64,000 nt of DNA from Bradyrhizobium jicamae (GTDB taxonomy: Bacteria > Pseudomonadota > Alphaproteobacteria > Rhizobiales > Xanthobacteraceae). The first letter of the stretch is position 1. The number at the start of each line of letters is the position of its first letter. The position numbers and the translations under genes are program-made. Shown here in pieces: positions 8,870 through 17,395 of the stretch. The notes beneath the pieces were generated by a model. The model had not been told where the DNA came from. It ran no database searches and saw only the letters and a program-made list of their open reading frames with translations. Where the stretch lies: assembly GCF_018130215.1 (NCBI RefSeq), contig NZ_JAFCKQ010000002.1:434001-498000 (forward strand). Direction: 5' to 3'.

Positions 8870-10492
8870 ATGCCTGCCAGCGCCGAACCGTTTGATGTCA
8901 TCGTAGCAGGTGCGGGGCCTGCGGGATTTTGCACGGCAATCGATCTTGGACGGCGAGGCGTGACGTGTCTTCTGCTGGAACGCCGCCCGGCGACGGCGCC
9001 GTGGCCGAAGATGGATCGCACCAATGCCCGATCGATGGAATTCTTCCGCCGCATCGGAATTGCCGACCGCATCCGCGACCTCGGTTTCCCGCCCGACATG
9101 CCGATGGACGTTTTCCTGATGACGCGTCTCAGCGAGCCGCCTGTGGCTGTGCTGCCGTTCCCGTCGGTCGCGGAATGGCGGACGCGAATTGGGCGCACCC
9201 ACGACGGTTCCTTGCCACTCGAGCCCTACCAGCTGGTTGCGCAGAACAAGGTCGAACCGCTGTTGAAGGAGGTGGCGGAGAGCACGCCCAATGTCACGGT
9301 GCGGCACGGCTGCGAGGTGACCGATTTCGAGCAGGATGATGCGGGGGTGACCGTCACGGTCCGTCGGGCCAATGGCGAAGACATCACCGCACGCGCCCGT
9401 TACCTGGTCGGTTGCGACGGCGGCGTGAGCACCGTCCGCAAGCGGCTGAACATCAAACTGGAGGGCGAGGGATCGATCCGCGAACTGCGTCAGGTGATCT
9501 TCTATTCGGCCGACCTGTTCGACAAGATCCCCTACGGCAAGGGACGTCATTACACATTTCTTGATCCAGCCGAGAGCTTCACGATCGTCGTTCAGGGCGA
9601 TCGCAAGGAATTCACCCTTCACACCTCGCTGCCGGAAGACGCTGACTTCAAGGCCGTCATTGCCAGGCTGGTCGGCTATCCCTGCGACATCAAGATTCTG
9701 CACGTCCTGACGTGGCGCTATCACCTTCTGCTCGCCGAACGTTACAGGGACCGCCGGGTGTTTCTGGCCGGGGATTCTGCGCATTTGGTGATTCCGACCG
9801 GCGGCTTGGGCATGAACACGGCTCTCGGTGATGCCTTCGACCTCTCGTGGAAACTCGCCGGCGCGATCAGAGGTTGGGGAGGGCCGGCACTGCTGGACTC
9901 CTACGAACTGGAGCGCCGTCCGGTGGGTGCGCACAACGTCGCCTGCTCCGGATGGGCCGCTTCAGGCGTTCCGATCTGGCAGTCGCTCGTGAAGCCGCAC
10001 GTCCTCGAGGACACATCGGATGGCGCCGACCTGCGCCATGAAATCGCGAAATCCTTCAAGATCAATCATGGCCGGATGCACAGCATGAGGGGCGCCGAAT
10101 TCGGATACACTTATGCGGGTTCGGCGATCCTCGACGAGGACTCCAGGCCGGAGACGTGGGACACCATCGCCTACACACCCAATACGCGGCCCGGCGCGCG
10201 GGCGCCGCACATGTGGTTGAGCGACGGGCGACCGCTCCAGGACGTGGTCGGCAACTGGTACACGCTGCTCGTCTTCGGAAGCGAAATCGACTTCAGCGAG
10301 TTCGAGGCCGCATTCCGCGCGATCGGCGCGCCGCTGACAGTATTGCGCCTGGATGAGCCCCACATGAGGAAACTCTACGACAGGTCGATGTTCCTGCTGC
10401 GTCCGGACATGCACATCGCCTGGCGCGGTGACGCCACGCCGGCAAATGTCGGCAAGCTCGTGGACCGGGTGACCGGTCGCACGCAGCACTGA
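8870..10492 (+). CDS. FAD-dependent aromatic hydroxylase (MhpA/PheA-like)
   Basis: A 540-residue class A flavoprotein monooxygenase, the single-component NAD(P)H-dependent type that hydroxylates phenolic rings. The start at 8870 is preceded by AAGGGAAGGAAACC; the 31 in-frame codons upstream are not family-like. Motifs in order: GAGPAGFCTAIDLG (FAD ADP-binding, ~residues 14-27), GCDGGVSTVRKRL (DG motif, ~180-192), and FLAGDSAHLVIPTGGLGMN (GD motif, ~298-316). The C-terminal ~130 residues form the thioredoxin-like domain found in the 3-(3-hydroxyphenyl)propionate and phenol/dichlorophenol hydroxylase group. Converging with the ring-cleavage operon, it may supply or process a phenolic intermediate; the substrate is unknown. 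Confidence 0.9.
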   Translation: MPASAEPFDVIVAGAGPAGFCTAIDLGRRGVTCLLLERRPATAPWPKMDRTNARSMEFFRRIGIADRIRDLGFPPDMPMDVFLMTRLSEPPVAVLPFPSVAEWRTRIGRTHDGSLPLEPYQLVAQNKVEPLLKEVAESTPNVTVRHGCEVTDFEQDDAGVTVTVRRANGEDITARARYLVGCDGGVSTVRKRLNIKLEGEGSIRELRQVIFYSADLFDKIPYGKGRHYTFLDPAESFTIVVQGDRKEFTLHTSLPEDADFKAVIARLVGYPCDIKILHVLTWRYHLLLAERYRDRRVFLAGDSAHLVIPTGGLGMNTALGDAFDLSWKLAGAIRGWGGPALLDSYELERRPVGAHNVACSGWAASGVPIWQSLVKPHVLEDTSDGADLRHEIAKSFKINHGRMHSMRGAEFGYTYAGSAILDEDSRPETWDTIAYTPNTRPGARAPHMWLSDGRPLQDVVGNWYTLLVFGSEIDFSEFEAAFRAIGAPLTVLRLDEPHMRKLYDRSMFLLRPDMHIAWRGDATPANVGKLVDRVTGRTQH

Positions 10493-10532
10493 GCGACCCC
10501 TTCACAGAAAAGGGGGTTAACGGCTCGTCCGT

Positions 10533-11375
10533 TCACCAGCTTCGCTTTGAGCCCCACATGCAAAGGCTTGACGGCTCGAAACCAAATTGGCGCGGCCGGT
10601 GCGTTTCCTCGTCCTCGATTTCGTCCACGCCGACGGAATATTCGAACACCATCCCGTCAGGACCGCGGAAGTAGAGAAACCTTGCGCCTGATGTCGGATG
10701 ACGGCCCGGGCCGAACACGATGGGCACACGCTGGCCCGACAGGTGATAGTAGGAGCGCAGCACGTCATCGTTGCTCTCGACCTGATGATTGACGTGGTGC
10801 ACGCCCGGCCCGGGACCCGGCGCGAGGGCGATCGTGTGATGTATGGCGTTGACCCTCATCAGCGCGATGTCTCCGATACGGTCGCTGACACGCGCATTGC
10901 AGACCTGGGTCCAGAACCTTTCATCCCTCATCGGATCGGTGGTGAATAGACCGACATGGCTAAAGCCGGTGATACCCGCGTCCCGAGATGCAAAATAGCG
11001 CCTGCCGCTGCGTTCCGGTCGAACCACCAATTCGACGTGGTTGCCGGTCGGATCCTTGAAGCCGATAAATGCCTTGACCTTGCGCAGCGCGCATTCGCTC
11101 GGTGTCCCCGCGTGCACTGGGTGCCCCAACTGGTCCAGCGTTGCTGCGGCAGCATTCAGCTTGCGTTCGTCTTCCACCTCGAAGCCGACGGTCTGCTCGG
11201 CAGGGTCACCCTCGAAATAGCAGAGCGTATGAGCTCGATCATCTGAGCGAAGATAGAGGGCTTTCCCGGACTGCTCGCCGACCTGCAAGCCCAGACATTT
11301 CGTCGCAAAATTTTCGGCGTCCTCGAGATTGGATGTCCCGAATCTGACGTAGGAAAGGTCCTTGAGCTCGATCAT
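10533..11375 (-). CDS. Extradiol ring-cleavage dioxygenase, VOC type (intact metal site)
   Basis: A 280-residue two-domain vicinal-oxygen-chelate protein of the BphC/catechol 2,3-dioxygenase type. The two beta-alpha modules lie at ~residues 5-120 and ~135-265. The expected 2-His-1-carboxylate Fe(II) ligands are all present: H140 in GFSHVGLF, H194 in GVHHVNHQV and E245 in MVFEYSVG. GAGGAGAGACAC precedes the ATG at 11375. It is the last gene of the minus-strand Rieske dioxygenase operon and is probably the enzyme that cleaves the catechol formed by the dioxygenase and dehydrogenase. Confidence 0.9.
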   Translation of the reverse strand: MIELKDLSYVRFGTSNLEDAENFATKCLGLQVGEQSGKALYLRSDDRAHTLCYFEGDPAEQTVGFEVEDERKLNAAAATLDQLGHPVHAGTPSECALRKVKAFIGFKDPTGNHVELVVRPERSGRRYFASRDAGITGFSHVGLFTTDPMRDERFWTQVCNARVSDRIGDIALMRVNAIHHTIALAPGPGPGVHHVNHQVESNDDVLRSYYHLSGQRVPIVFGPGRHPTSGARFLYFRGPDGMVFEYSVGVDEIEDEETHRPRQFGFEPSSLCMWGSKRSW

Positions 11376-11395
11376 GTGTCTCTCCTCAGCGGACG

Positions 11396-12292
11396 TTAGT
11401 GGCCGGCACCGGGCTGCAGTTCGACGATGTCAGCGCACTGGCTTCCCCATTCGCAGAGGGAGGAAGCCTCCAGGGTGAATTGTCTTGGGCGATGAGTTGG
11501 CTCGATATCCCGCAGGCCGTGACCGTAGGAAAAAACGTAACCTTCCGGTCCGGCAAACCTGACGAACATCTGGCCGGATGCCGGCTCGCGCCCCGGTCCG
11601 TGCAGGATCCTGATCTGCCGTTCCTCGGCGAAATAGTGATTCTGCATCAAGGCATCCAGGCTTTCGACGCCGTAGGACACGTAGACGAGGCCGGCCCTGT
11701 CAGACGGGTAAAGCGCCACGCGATGATGCATTTGGTCGATGCCGAGATAGGTTATCTCACCGACCCGGTCGGTTATCCTGGCACCCAGGATCGTGGTCCA
11801 TAATTTGAGGTCGTCCTTGATGGCTCGGCTGCGGAGGCCAACGCCCTGCAATCCCGTGACCCCGGCGTCGCGGCTCGGGAAATAGCGACGGCCGCTGCGG
11901 GCGGGCCGCAAGACCAGATCGATTTCGTTGCCCGTGGCATCCTCGACGATCAACGCACGGCGAACGAAGCGCTGGGCACACTCATCCTTCGTCGCTTCGC
12001 GTCCGCGAAATCCCCCGCTCGCCAGATCTTGAGCGATGCGATCGAACTCCTGTTCATCCGATATCTCGATCCCGATGCTCGGCCTGTCGGCGTCGCGCGG
12101 GAAGCAAAGCGAGTAATAGCGTTCGTCGGAACGATAAAGGAACGGCTCCAGATCGTTGGGGACATGTTGCAAGCCGAGAACCTCGGTTGCGAAAGCCGCC
12201 GCCGGCTGCGGTATCTGAACCGCAAGTCGAACGTAGCAGAGCTGTATCAGGGGACAGCGCGGAGATGTGGTCCACTGCTTCACACTGGTCAT
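11396..12292 (-). CDS. VOC paralogue of the extradiol dioxygenase, metal ligands lost
   Basis: A 298-residue protein that aligns without visible gaps, offset by ten residues, to the next gene (shared RSGRRYF then RDAG.TG, and RPRQF...SSLC.WGS). The three metal-ligand positions are changed: H140 to G150 (GLQGVGLR), H194 to Y204 (GLVYVSYGV) and E245 to S255 (YVFSYGHG). It therefore probably cannot bind Fe(II) in the usual way and may be a structural or regulatory partner of the intact enzyme, or bind a ligand without chemistry. I start at the ATG at 12292; its ATGA overlaps the TetR stop, so the 69 upstream in-frame residues belong to the other frame. Confidence 0.85.
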   Translation of the reverse strand: MTSVKQWTTSPRCPLIQLCYVRLAVQIPQPAAAFATEVLGLQHVPNDLEPFLYRSDERYYSLCFPRDADRPSIGIEISDEQEFDRIAQDLASGGFRGREATKDECAQRFVRRALIVEDATGNEIDLVLRPARSGRRYFPSRDAGVTGLQGVGLRSRAIKDDLKLWTTILGARITDRVGEITYLGIDQMHHRVALYPSDRAGLVYVSYGVESLDALMQNHYFAEERQIRILHGPGREPASGQMFVRFAGPEGYVFSYGHGLRDIEPTHRPRQFTLEASSLCEWGSQCADIVELQPGAGH

Positions 12293-13032
12293 GTCCGCTT
12301 CCTCGGTCGCCTGGAAATCGAAGCCGCAATATACTCTCCCACGATGGTGCGCCAGAGGCTCATCAGGCGCGAAAATTGCTCGGGATCGTTTTCGAGCAGC
12401 GTTCTTACCGAGAACCCGCGGACGACACTCAATGTCAGTGCGAGAACGTCGCCGGCAAGCTGCCTGGGAAGTCCCGAGGATATCAGGGTATCCAGCCACG
12501 CAGCTTCGATCGAAAAACGGGTTTGACGCGTCAGCTCCGACGTCTCGCGCCTGAGACGGCGCGTACTCTCGTCGCTCATCGCTATGGCGAGCCCGATGAA
12601 GAATGGGTCGCCGAAGAAGAAATCCATGGCGTCTTCGATGATATCCCCGATCGGATCCCCGCTGCTTCGAGCCAGTTGCGCCCGGCGAGTACTCTGCGCG
12701 AAGGTCATCTCGTTGACATAGGTCAGCACCGCCACCACCAGATCGTGCTTGCTCGGAAAATGGTGCAGCAGAGCACCGCGGGACACGCCGGCCAGTTCGG
12801 CGACCTCTATGGTCCTCAAACCACCGAATCCGTTCCTGCGAATGAGCTTCGTCGCGGCGTCCAGCAGCAGCTTGCGCGTGGTTTCACTGCGCTCGGCCTG
12901 GGTTCGCCGTGGAGCATATTTGGGTTCGGCAGAACTCTCTCGCCGCGATCGAAGCTTTTGGCGCGGTGGGGGAACCGCAAGCATTCCACGGCTGAGGCGG
13001 GACGTCGGTTTTGGATCCTTGGTATTCGACAT
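12289..13032 (-). CDS. TetR family regulator of the ring-cleavage operon
   Basis: A 247-residue TetR-type repressor. After a basic ~45-residue leader, the helix-turn-helix reads RKLLLDAATKLIRRNGFGG, then TIEVAELAGVSRGALLHHFPSKHDLV (residues ~53-100). The C-terminal ligand domain is helical and not specific enough to name an effector. It lies inside the dioxygenase operon, 63 bases after the SDR, and overlaps the following VOC gene by four bases (ATGA), so it is co-transcribed with what it probably controls. The inverted repeat at 15774-15791 in the operon promoter is the best operator candidate. Confidence 0.9.
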   Translation of the reverse strand: MSNTKDPKPTSRLSRGMLAVPPPRQKLRSRRESSAEPKYAPRRTQAERSETTRKLLLDAATKLIRRNGFGGLRTIEVAELAGVSRGALLHHFPSKHDLVVAVLTYVNEMTFAQSTRRAQLARSSGDPIGDIIEDAMDFFFGDPFFIGLAIAMSDESTRRLRRETSELTRQTRFSIEAAWLDTLISSGLPRQLAGDVLALTLSVVRGFSVRTLLENDPEQFSRLMSLWRTIVGEYIAASISRRPRKRT

Positions 13033-13095
13033 GGACGCTTTCTTATGATTCGGATCAGCGATCGCGCCGATCGGAAAACCTGGTGGCGGGCTCCG

Positions 13096-13857
13096 TCATA
13101 GCATTGTGCTTCCGCCGTTGACGCTGATGACCTGTCCGGTGACGAAGGACGCTTCCTTCGAGGCAAGATAGCAGACCATCGACGCGATTTCGTCCATTTC
13201 GCCGGCTCGGCCCATCGGCACCACGTCGACGAAGCGCTGCAGGGCTTGCGGTGACATCAGAGTGGCCTTCTGGACCTGGGGCGTGTTGACGATGCACGGC
13301 GCCACGACGTTGAAGGTGATCCCGTCCTTGGCGAACTCCCGGGCAAGTCCGGTAGCGATGGCGTGCACGCCACCCTTCGCCGCATTATAGGCCGCGTGAT
13401 CCCAAAGGCCGTTGCGAACGGAATCGGCGCCGACATTCACGACACGGCCATAGCCGTTGGCTTTCATGATGGGGACGACGTGCCATGTGCACCACACCGT
13501 TGTCCACAAATTGCGATCGATCGTAGTGCGCAGGGTGTCTGGAGTATGATCCAGGAATGGCTTGATGATGCCGCCGCCGGCATTGTTCACCAGCACGTCG
13601 ATCGTGCCGTAGGTGTCGATCGTCGACTTGATGAGGCCTCCGGCGATGTCCTCCTTGGAGAGGTCGCCGGCTTTGACCGCTGGTATCTCACGCCCGCTCG
13701 CGGCGATTTCCTCGGCAACCGCCGCAAGTTGCTTTTCATTGACATCCGACAACATCAGCTTCGCGCCGGCATCGGCGAAATGCCTGGCTATGACGGCGCC
13801 AATTCCGCTGGCGGCTCCGGTGACGATGACCACCTGGTTTGCGAAGCGCGAATTCAT
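13096..13857 (-). CDS. SDR oxidoreductase, probable cis-dihydrodiol dehydrogenase
   Basis: A 253-residue classical SDR. It has TGAASGIGAV (residues ~14-23), NNAGGGIIKP, the catalytic YNAAKGG (YxxxK) and the C-terminal VISVNGGSTML ending. Classical SDRs in Rieske dioxygenase operons commonly oxidise the cis-dihydrodiol product to a catechol, and the position here, directly after the beta subunit and before the ring-cleavage genes, supports that role. The substrate is not known, and a general ketoreductase function cannot be excluded. Confidence 0.9.
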   Translation of the reverse strand: MNSRFANQVVIVTGAASGIGAVIARHFADAGAKLMLSDVNEKQLAAVAEEIAASGREIPAVKAGDLSKEDIAGGLIKSTIDTYGTIDVLVNNAGGGIIKPFLDHTPDTLRTTIDRNLWTTVWCTWHVVPIMKANGYGRVVNVGADSVRNGLWDHAAYNAAKGGVHAIATGLAREFAKDGITFNVVAPCIVNTPQVQKATLMSPQALQRFVDVVPMGRAGEMDEIASMVCYLASKEASFVTGQVISVNGGSTML

Positions 13858-13874
13858 GCTTGATCCGCCCTGAT

Positions 13875-14360
13875 CTAGAGCACGATGCTGATGCGTCCGG
13901 AAGGCCGCAGCCCTTCGCTGCCGAGCAGGCAGCGTTTTTCCCGGATCTTGAAAGTATCGCCGTCGATCGCCAGCCGGTAATTGCTCGATCCAAAGTAGAG
14001 ATCGGTGGTGCCGTCCTTCGTTCGCAGCGTCTGAAATACGCAGGTCACTTCGATTTCATCTTCGGTCCGGCTGCGGATCCGGACATTGCCGACGATCCGG
14101 CTGGTCTTCGAATGCGGAAACTCGGCGTGCGCGGTGCGCTTCATCAACCGCTTGACCCGCTCGCCGAGCCGGGTGCGATCATCGGCGATATAGAACAGGT
14201 TACTGTCCGGTGATGCGCCGGGCGGCAGGTCGGTACAAGGCACCTCATATTTGGCGTCGTCGGTGAAAAGTGTCAGCCACTCCGGAAGGCGCCACTGATC
14301 CAGCAGGTCGGCCTCGGCAAACAGAAAGTCCTCGACGTCCGAACGGTTAACGGAATGCAT
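13875..14360 (-). CDS. Ring-hydroxylating dioxygenase beta (small) subunit
   Basis: A 161-residue small subunit of the aromatic-ring-hydroxylating dioxygenase type (SnoaL/NTF2-like fold). Family features: DVEDFLFAEADLLDQWRLPEWLTLF near the N-terminus, FYIADDRTRLGERVKRL, HAEFPHSKTSRIVGNV, and the C-terminal FKIREKRCLLGSEG. I start at the ATG at 14360 because GAGGAGG lies just upstream; an in-frame start seven codons earlier is less likely. It follows the alpha subunit by ten bases and in the family forms an alpha3beta3 hexamer with it. Confidence 0.92.
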   Translation of the reverse strand: MHSVNRSDVEDFLFAEADLLDQWRLPEWLTLFTDDAKYEVPCTDLPPGASPDSNLFYIADDRTRLGERVKRLMKRTAHAEFPHSKTSRIVGNVRIRSRTEDEIEVTCVFQTLRTKDGTTDLYFGSSNYRLAIDGDTFKIREKRCLLGSEGLRPSGRISIVL

Positions 14361-14370
14361 TACCGCCTCC

Positions 14371-15663
14371 TCAAGCTGCAACGTCCTTGATGCTCGGAAC
14401 AGGGGTCGGGAACATCAGCCGGTTCCACTGGGTCCAGAACGCACGCATCTGGAGTTCGTCATTGTGCGAAGGCTTGTCCTTGCCCATGCCCTTCGAGATG
14501 TCGTTCCACAGCGCTTCCTTCGAATTCTTGAAGCCGCGCTGGCAGTGTTCGAGCGCTTCGGCATCATCCGGCGTCGCAAACCCGCCCGGGCCCAGGAATT
14601 CCAGGAAGTTGTTGAGGCGATACTTGCGCGCCCACGCGGTCTCGTCGTTCGGTGCCAGCGCCCACGCATTGATGACCATGTAGTCGGGCGCCATCGGAAA
14701 GTAGGTCCTGACGGTCAGGGCCATGATGTCGTTGACGACGAGATTTGGGAAAATGAACAGGTTGCGGTTCTTGAGCGCGATCCGGTCGGCGCGCTCCTTT
14801 CCGTACAGGGCGACCAGGTTGTCGTATTGCCGGGCGATCTCCGTTTTTCCGGCTTCCCCCCAGCCCGGAATCCACTGTGCGACCGGCCGACCCCACGGAG
14901 CGCCATATTCCAGAACCGCATGCCCGCCGCCGAGATCGTAACCAAAGCCGCCGCCGGTGCCGGCGCTCATGTTGTCGGTGGTGTTCATCAGAATATCGAA
15001 GTAGCTCGCATGCGTCGTCACCGCATGATAGCCGTCGATGCTGTTCTCGGTCAGCAGCTTCCAGTTGGCGCGGATCGAATACTCCTGGCTGCCCGCCACG
15101 ATCGACATGCCGGCCTCGGTTTGATCGCAGATGACGTCGAGATATTCCTTGGCATTGCCGAGATATTGTTCGAGCGGAACGATGTCTGGATCGAAGGAAA
15201 TGAAGTTGAAGTCGCGATAACTCTCGTAGCGCGGCACGGGCTGCATGTTCGAGGTGCTGCGGGCTTTGAAGTCCTCGGGATAGGAGTCTTCGCCTGGCTG
15301 GCCTCGCAGCTTTCCGTCGGCGCTGAACGTCCAGCCGTGATAGAAGCACTGGAACGACTTGGCGTTACCCTTGCGCTCTCGGCAGACCTGGGCGCCGCGA
15401 TGCGGGCAAGTGTTCAGCAAGGCGCGAAGCCGCTGCTTTGAATCACGTGCGAACAGAATGTTGCGGCCCGCTACCGAACGGGTGATGAAGTCGCCGGGCT
15501 TCGGCAATTCCGATGAATGGCCGAGATAGAGCCAGCAGCGGTCGAAGAGTCTCTCCTTCTCTGCCTCGAAGATCTCGCGATCGACGAAGTTGCGGCGTGC
15601 GACTTTGAAAATCCGTTGTGCCGGATCCACGAGCAGGGCCGGCTCGGCGTTATCAGCGCTCAT
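14371..15663 (-). CDS. Rieske ring-hydroxylating dioxygenase alpha (large) subunit
   Basis: A 430-residue catalytic subunit that inserts dioxygen into an aromatic ring. Rieske [2Fe-2S] ligands are visible: C86 and H88 (NTCPHRG), C106 and H109 (CFYHGW). The bridging aspartate and mononuclear iron histidines follow in DGYHAVTTH (D210, H213, H218). The start at 15663 is preceded by GAAGGAGACGTC. It is the first gene of the operon that runs through beta subunit, SDR, TetR and two VOC proteins. No ferredoxin or reductase gene is in the window, so electrons must come from elsewhere. Confidence 0.95.
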   Translation of the reverse strand: MSADNAEPALLVDPAQRIFKVARRNFVDREIFEAEKERLFDRCWLYLGHSSELPKPGDFITRSVAGRNILFARDSKQRLRALLNTCPHRGAQVCRERKGNAKSFQCFYHGWTFSADGKLRGQPGEDSYPEDFKARSTSNMQPVPRYESYRDFNFISFDPDIVPLEQYLGNAKEYLDVICDQTEAGMSIVAGSQEYSIRANWKLLTENSIDGYHAVTTHASYFDILMNTTDNMSAGTGGGFGYDLGGGHAVLEYGAPWGRPVAQWIPGWGEAGKTEIARQYDNLVALYGKERADRIALKNRNLFIFPNLVVNDIMALTVRTYFPMAPDYMVINAWALAPNDETAWARKYRLNNFLEFLGPGGFATPDDAEALEHCQRGFKNSKEALWNDISKGMGKDKPSHNDELQMRAFWTQWNRLMFPTPVPSIKDVAA

Positions 15664-15767
15664 GACGTCTCCTTCAAGCTATCCGGACGCATTCGATAGC
15701 GTCCGCGTTTCGTCCCTTGCCGATCCGGCAGTCGTCCTGACGCTTCTCAAAACGCGTCTTGACTCCA

Positions 15768-15796
15768 GATTAGAAACAATCAATCCTGTTTGTAAA
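15768..15796 (-). promoter_or_regulatory. Promoter and inverted repeat before the Rieske dioxygenase operon
   Basis: On the minus strand TTTACA (15796-15791) is followed after about 18 bases by TAATCT, a plausible sigma-70 promoter. The spacer holds AAACA-N8-TGTTT (15774-15778 and 15787-15791). It sits in the divergent gap between the dioxygenase operon and the amidohydrolase gene and is a candidate site for the TetR encoded in the operon. Promoter calls by eye are weak evidence. Confidence 0.4.
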
Positions 15797-15872
15797 GTAA
15801 AAAGCCGCTCGAGGCCGTCTGGCTTGCAACCTCCGGTCCAGATCGATGCGAGCAGCAACGGGGAGCGACGCG

Positions 15873-16910
15873 GTGGGCGCGGTGATCGATATTCACACTC
15901 ATGTTGTGCCTCCCCGACTTGCCGCCGATGCGGGTCGAGACGCGCGTTGGCCGAGCGTCGAATTGTCGGGCGACGATCAGGCCGCGGTGATGATTGGCGG
16001 CAAGGTTTTTCGGAAGGTTGATGCGCGGTCCTGGGACGTCGGTCGGCGGCTCTCGGACATGCATGGCGACGGGACCGATGTGCAGGTGTTGTCCCCCATG
16101 CCCGAGCTGCTGTCGCACTGGCTGCCTGCAGGTGACGCCGAATACCTTGCAGACCTCATGAACGAGCAGATCGCCGCGATGGTCGCACGAGCGCCACGCA
16201 ATTTCGCCGGCATCGGGATGGTTTGTGCGCAGGACGTGCCTCGCACCGTCAGCCAATTGCGGAAAGTCAAGGCGCTCGGTTTTGCCGGGATCGAAATCGG
16301 AACCCACATCAACGGTGTGGCGCTCGGGAGCGACACCCTGCTGCCGCTCTACGAAGCTGCGGAGGCGATGGATCTCGGAATTTTCGTGCATCCGCTGCAT
16401 CCGGCCGGCGTGGAAAGAATTGGATCAGGTCCGGAGTTTGCGGCAGTAGCGGCCTTTCCGCTTGAGACGGCTCTCGCGTCCGTATCGCTGCTGGCGGCCG
16501 GTATTCCCGAGCGCTTCCCACGCTTGAGAATATTGTTGAGCCACGGCGGGGGAGCTCTGTCCTGGATACTGCCGAGACTGGATGTCGGTTGGTCGCTCGG
16601 CCTGAAGGGCCAGATGAAGCAAGCGCCGTCGGAAGTTGCCCGTCGGTTCTGGTACGACACGATTCTCTATGACACGGCTTCGTTGTCATATCTCGCCGAT
16701 GCCGTCGGTCGCGATCATATCATTGTCGGGTCCGATTATCCTTTCACCATCATGCAGAAACAGCCCGGTGCATTTGCGGCACGCGCGCTGGACAGGGCTG
16801 CGCTGACAGCCAATGCTCTCGGCTTCCTCGGCCGGGATCACGACTTGACGAGGCTCCTGGGCCCGGCGGAGACGGATCGCGAGCCGAAGCTGGGGGCCCG
16901 CCATGGTTGA
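15873..16910 (+). CDS. Amidohydrolase family decarboxylase/hydrolase (ACMSD-like)
   Basis: A 345-residue amidohydrolase-2 protein resembling aminocarboxymuconate-semialdehyde decarboxylase and gamma-resorcylate decarboxylase. Metal-site motifs: IDIHTHVVPPRL at the N-terminus, GIFVHPLHPAG, LSHGGGALSWILPRLD, and GSDYPF near the C-terminus. I prefer the GTG at 15873 because GGGGAG lies seven bases upstream and the HTH motif then falls at the usual position; the ATG at 15846 would add nine residues and has no evident Shine-Dalgarno site. Divergent from the dioxygenase operon, it could process the ring-cleavage product or a carboxylated aromatic. Confidence 0.88.
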   Translation: MGAVIDIHTHVVPPRLAADAGRDARWPSVELSGDDQAAVMIGGKVFRKVDARSWDVGRRLSDMHGDGTDVQVLSPMPELLSHWLPAGDAEYLADLMNEQIAAMVARAPRNFAGIGMVCAQDVPRTVSQLRKVKALGFAGIEIGTHINGVALGSDTLLPLYEAAEAMDLGIFVHPLHPAGVERIGSGPEFAAVAAFPLETALASVSLLAAGIPERFPRLRILLSHGGGALSWILPRLDVGWSLGLKGQMKQAPSEVARRFWYDTILYDTASLSYLADAVGRDHIIVGSDYPFTIMQKQPGAFAARALDRAALTANALGFLGRDHDLTRLLGPAETDREPKLGARHG

Positions 16911-17385
16911 GTGCCGGTCGCACCCCCAGATGTGCCTGCTCGGTCCGGTACCTCCCCGCACGCCCGGGCGGAGTGACGCTCACGTGCCGTCGGACGCAAG
17001 CCGCGGCGAAAGCAAATATGGCCGGATACCCTTTGTCTATTTCTATCATGACGGCGTGAAAGCTGACGCCGCTTTCGGTCTTCTCGATATCGAGATTGCA
17101 ATACAGCGCCGCGGCCCCAGGTCGTTCCAGTTCGAGATCTACTGCGTCGGCGATGGCTATCAGAGCGGGCACGGATCGAGCAAGCCGCAGCCATTGGCGA
17201 TCGAGTTTCGTGCCGGAGCCCGCGCCGTGGCGAAGGCGGAATGGACCTACCCGGCGGTTCTCGATGGCCGCATGGATCCGTTTGGCTTCTCGGCAGCCAT
17301 CGAGCTCGACGAGGCGGATTTCCGGGACATCGACAGCGCCTTGCTCCCCTCCGTGCGAGGCGAGGTGACGATATGTCTCGATTAG
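16903..17385 (+). CDS. Hypothetical protein downstream of the amidohydrolase
   Basis: A 160-residue ORF whose ATG overlaps the amidohydrolase stop by eight bases. I do not recognise a family. The first ~40 residues look like out-of-frame sequence, but from about residue 39 (KYGRIPFVYFYHDG) the composition is that of a real globular protein with alternating beta segments (LLDIEIAIQRRG, FQFEIYCVGDGYQS). The true start could therefore be internal. It lies ten bases before the binding-protein gene and probably belongs to the same operon. Confidence 0.55.
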   Translation: MVECRSHPQMCLLGPVPPRTPGRSDAHVPSDASRGESKYGRIPFVYFYHDGVKADAAFGLLDIEIAIQRRGPRSFQFEIYCVGDGYQSGHGSSKPQPLAIEFRAGARAVAKAEWTYPAVLDGRMDPFGFSAAIELDEADFRDIDSALLPSVRGEVTICLD

Positions 17386-17395
17386 GCGTCAGATC

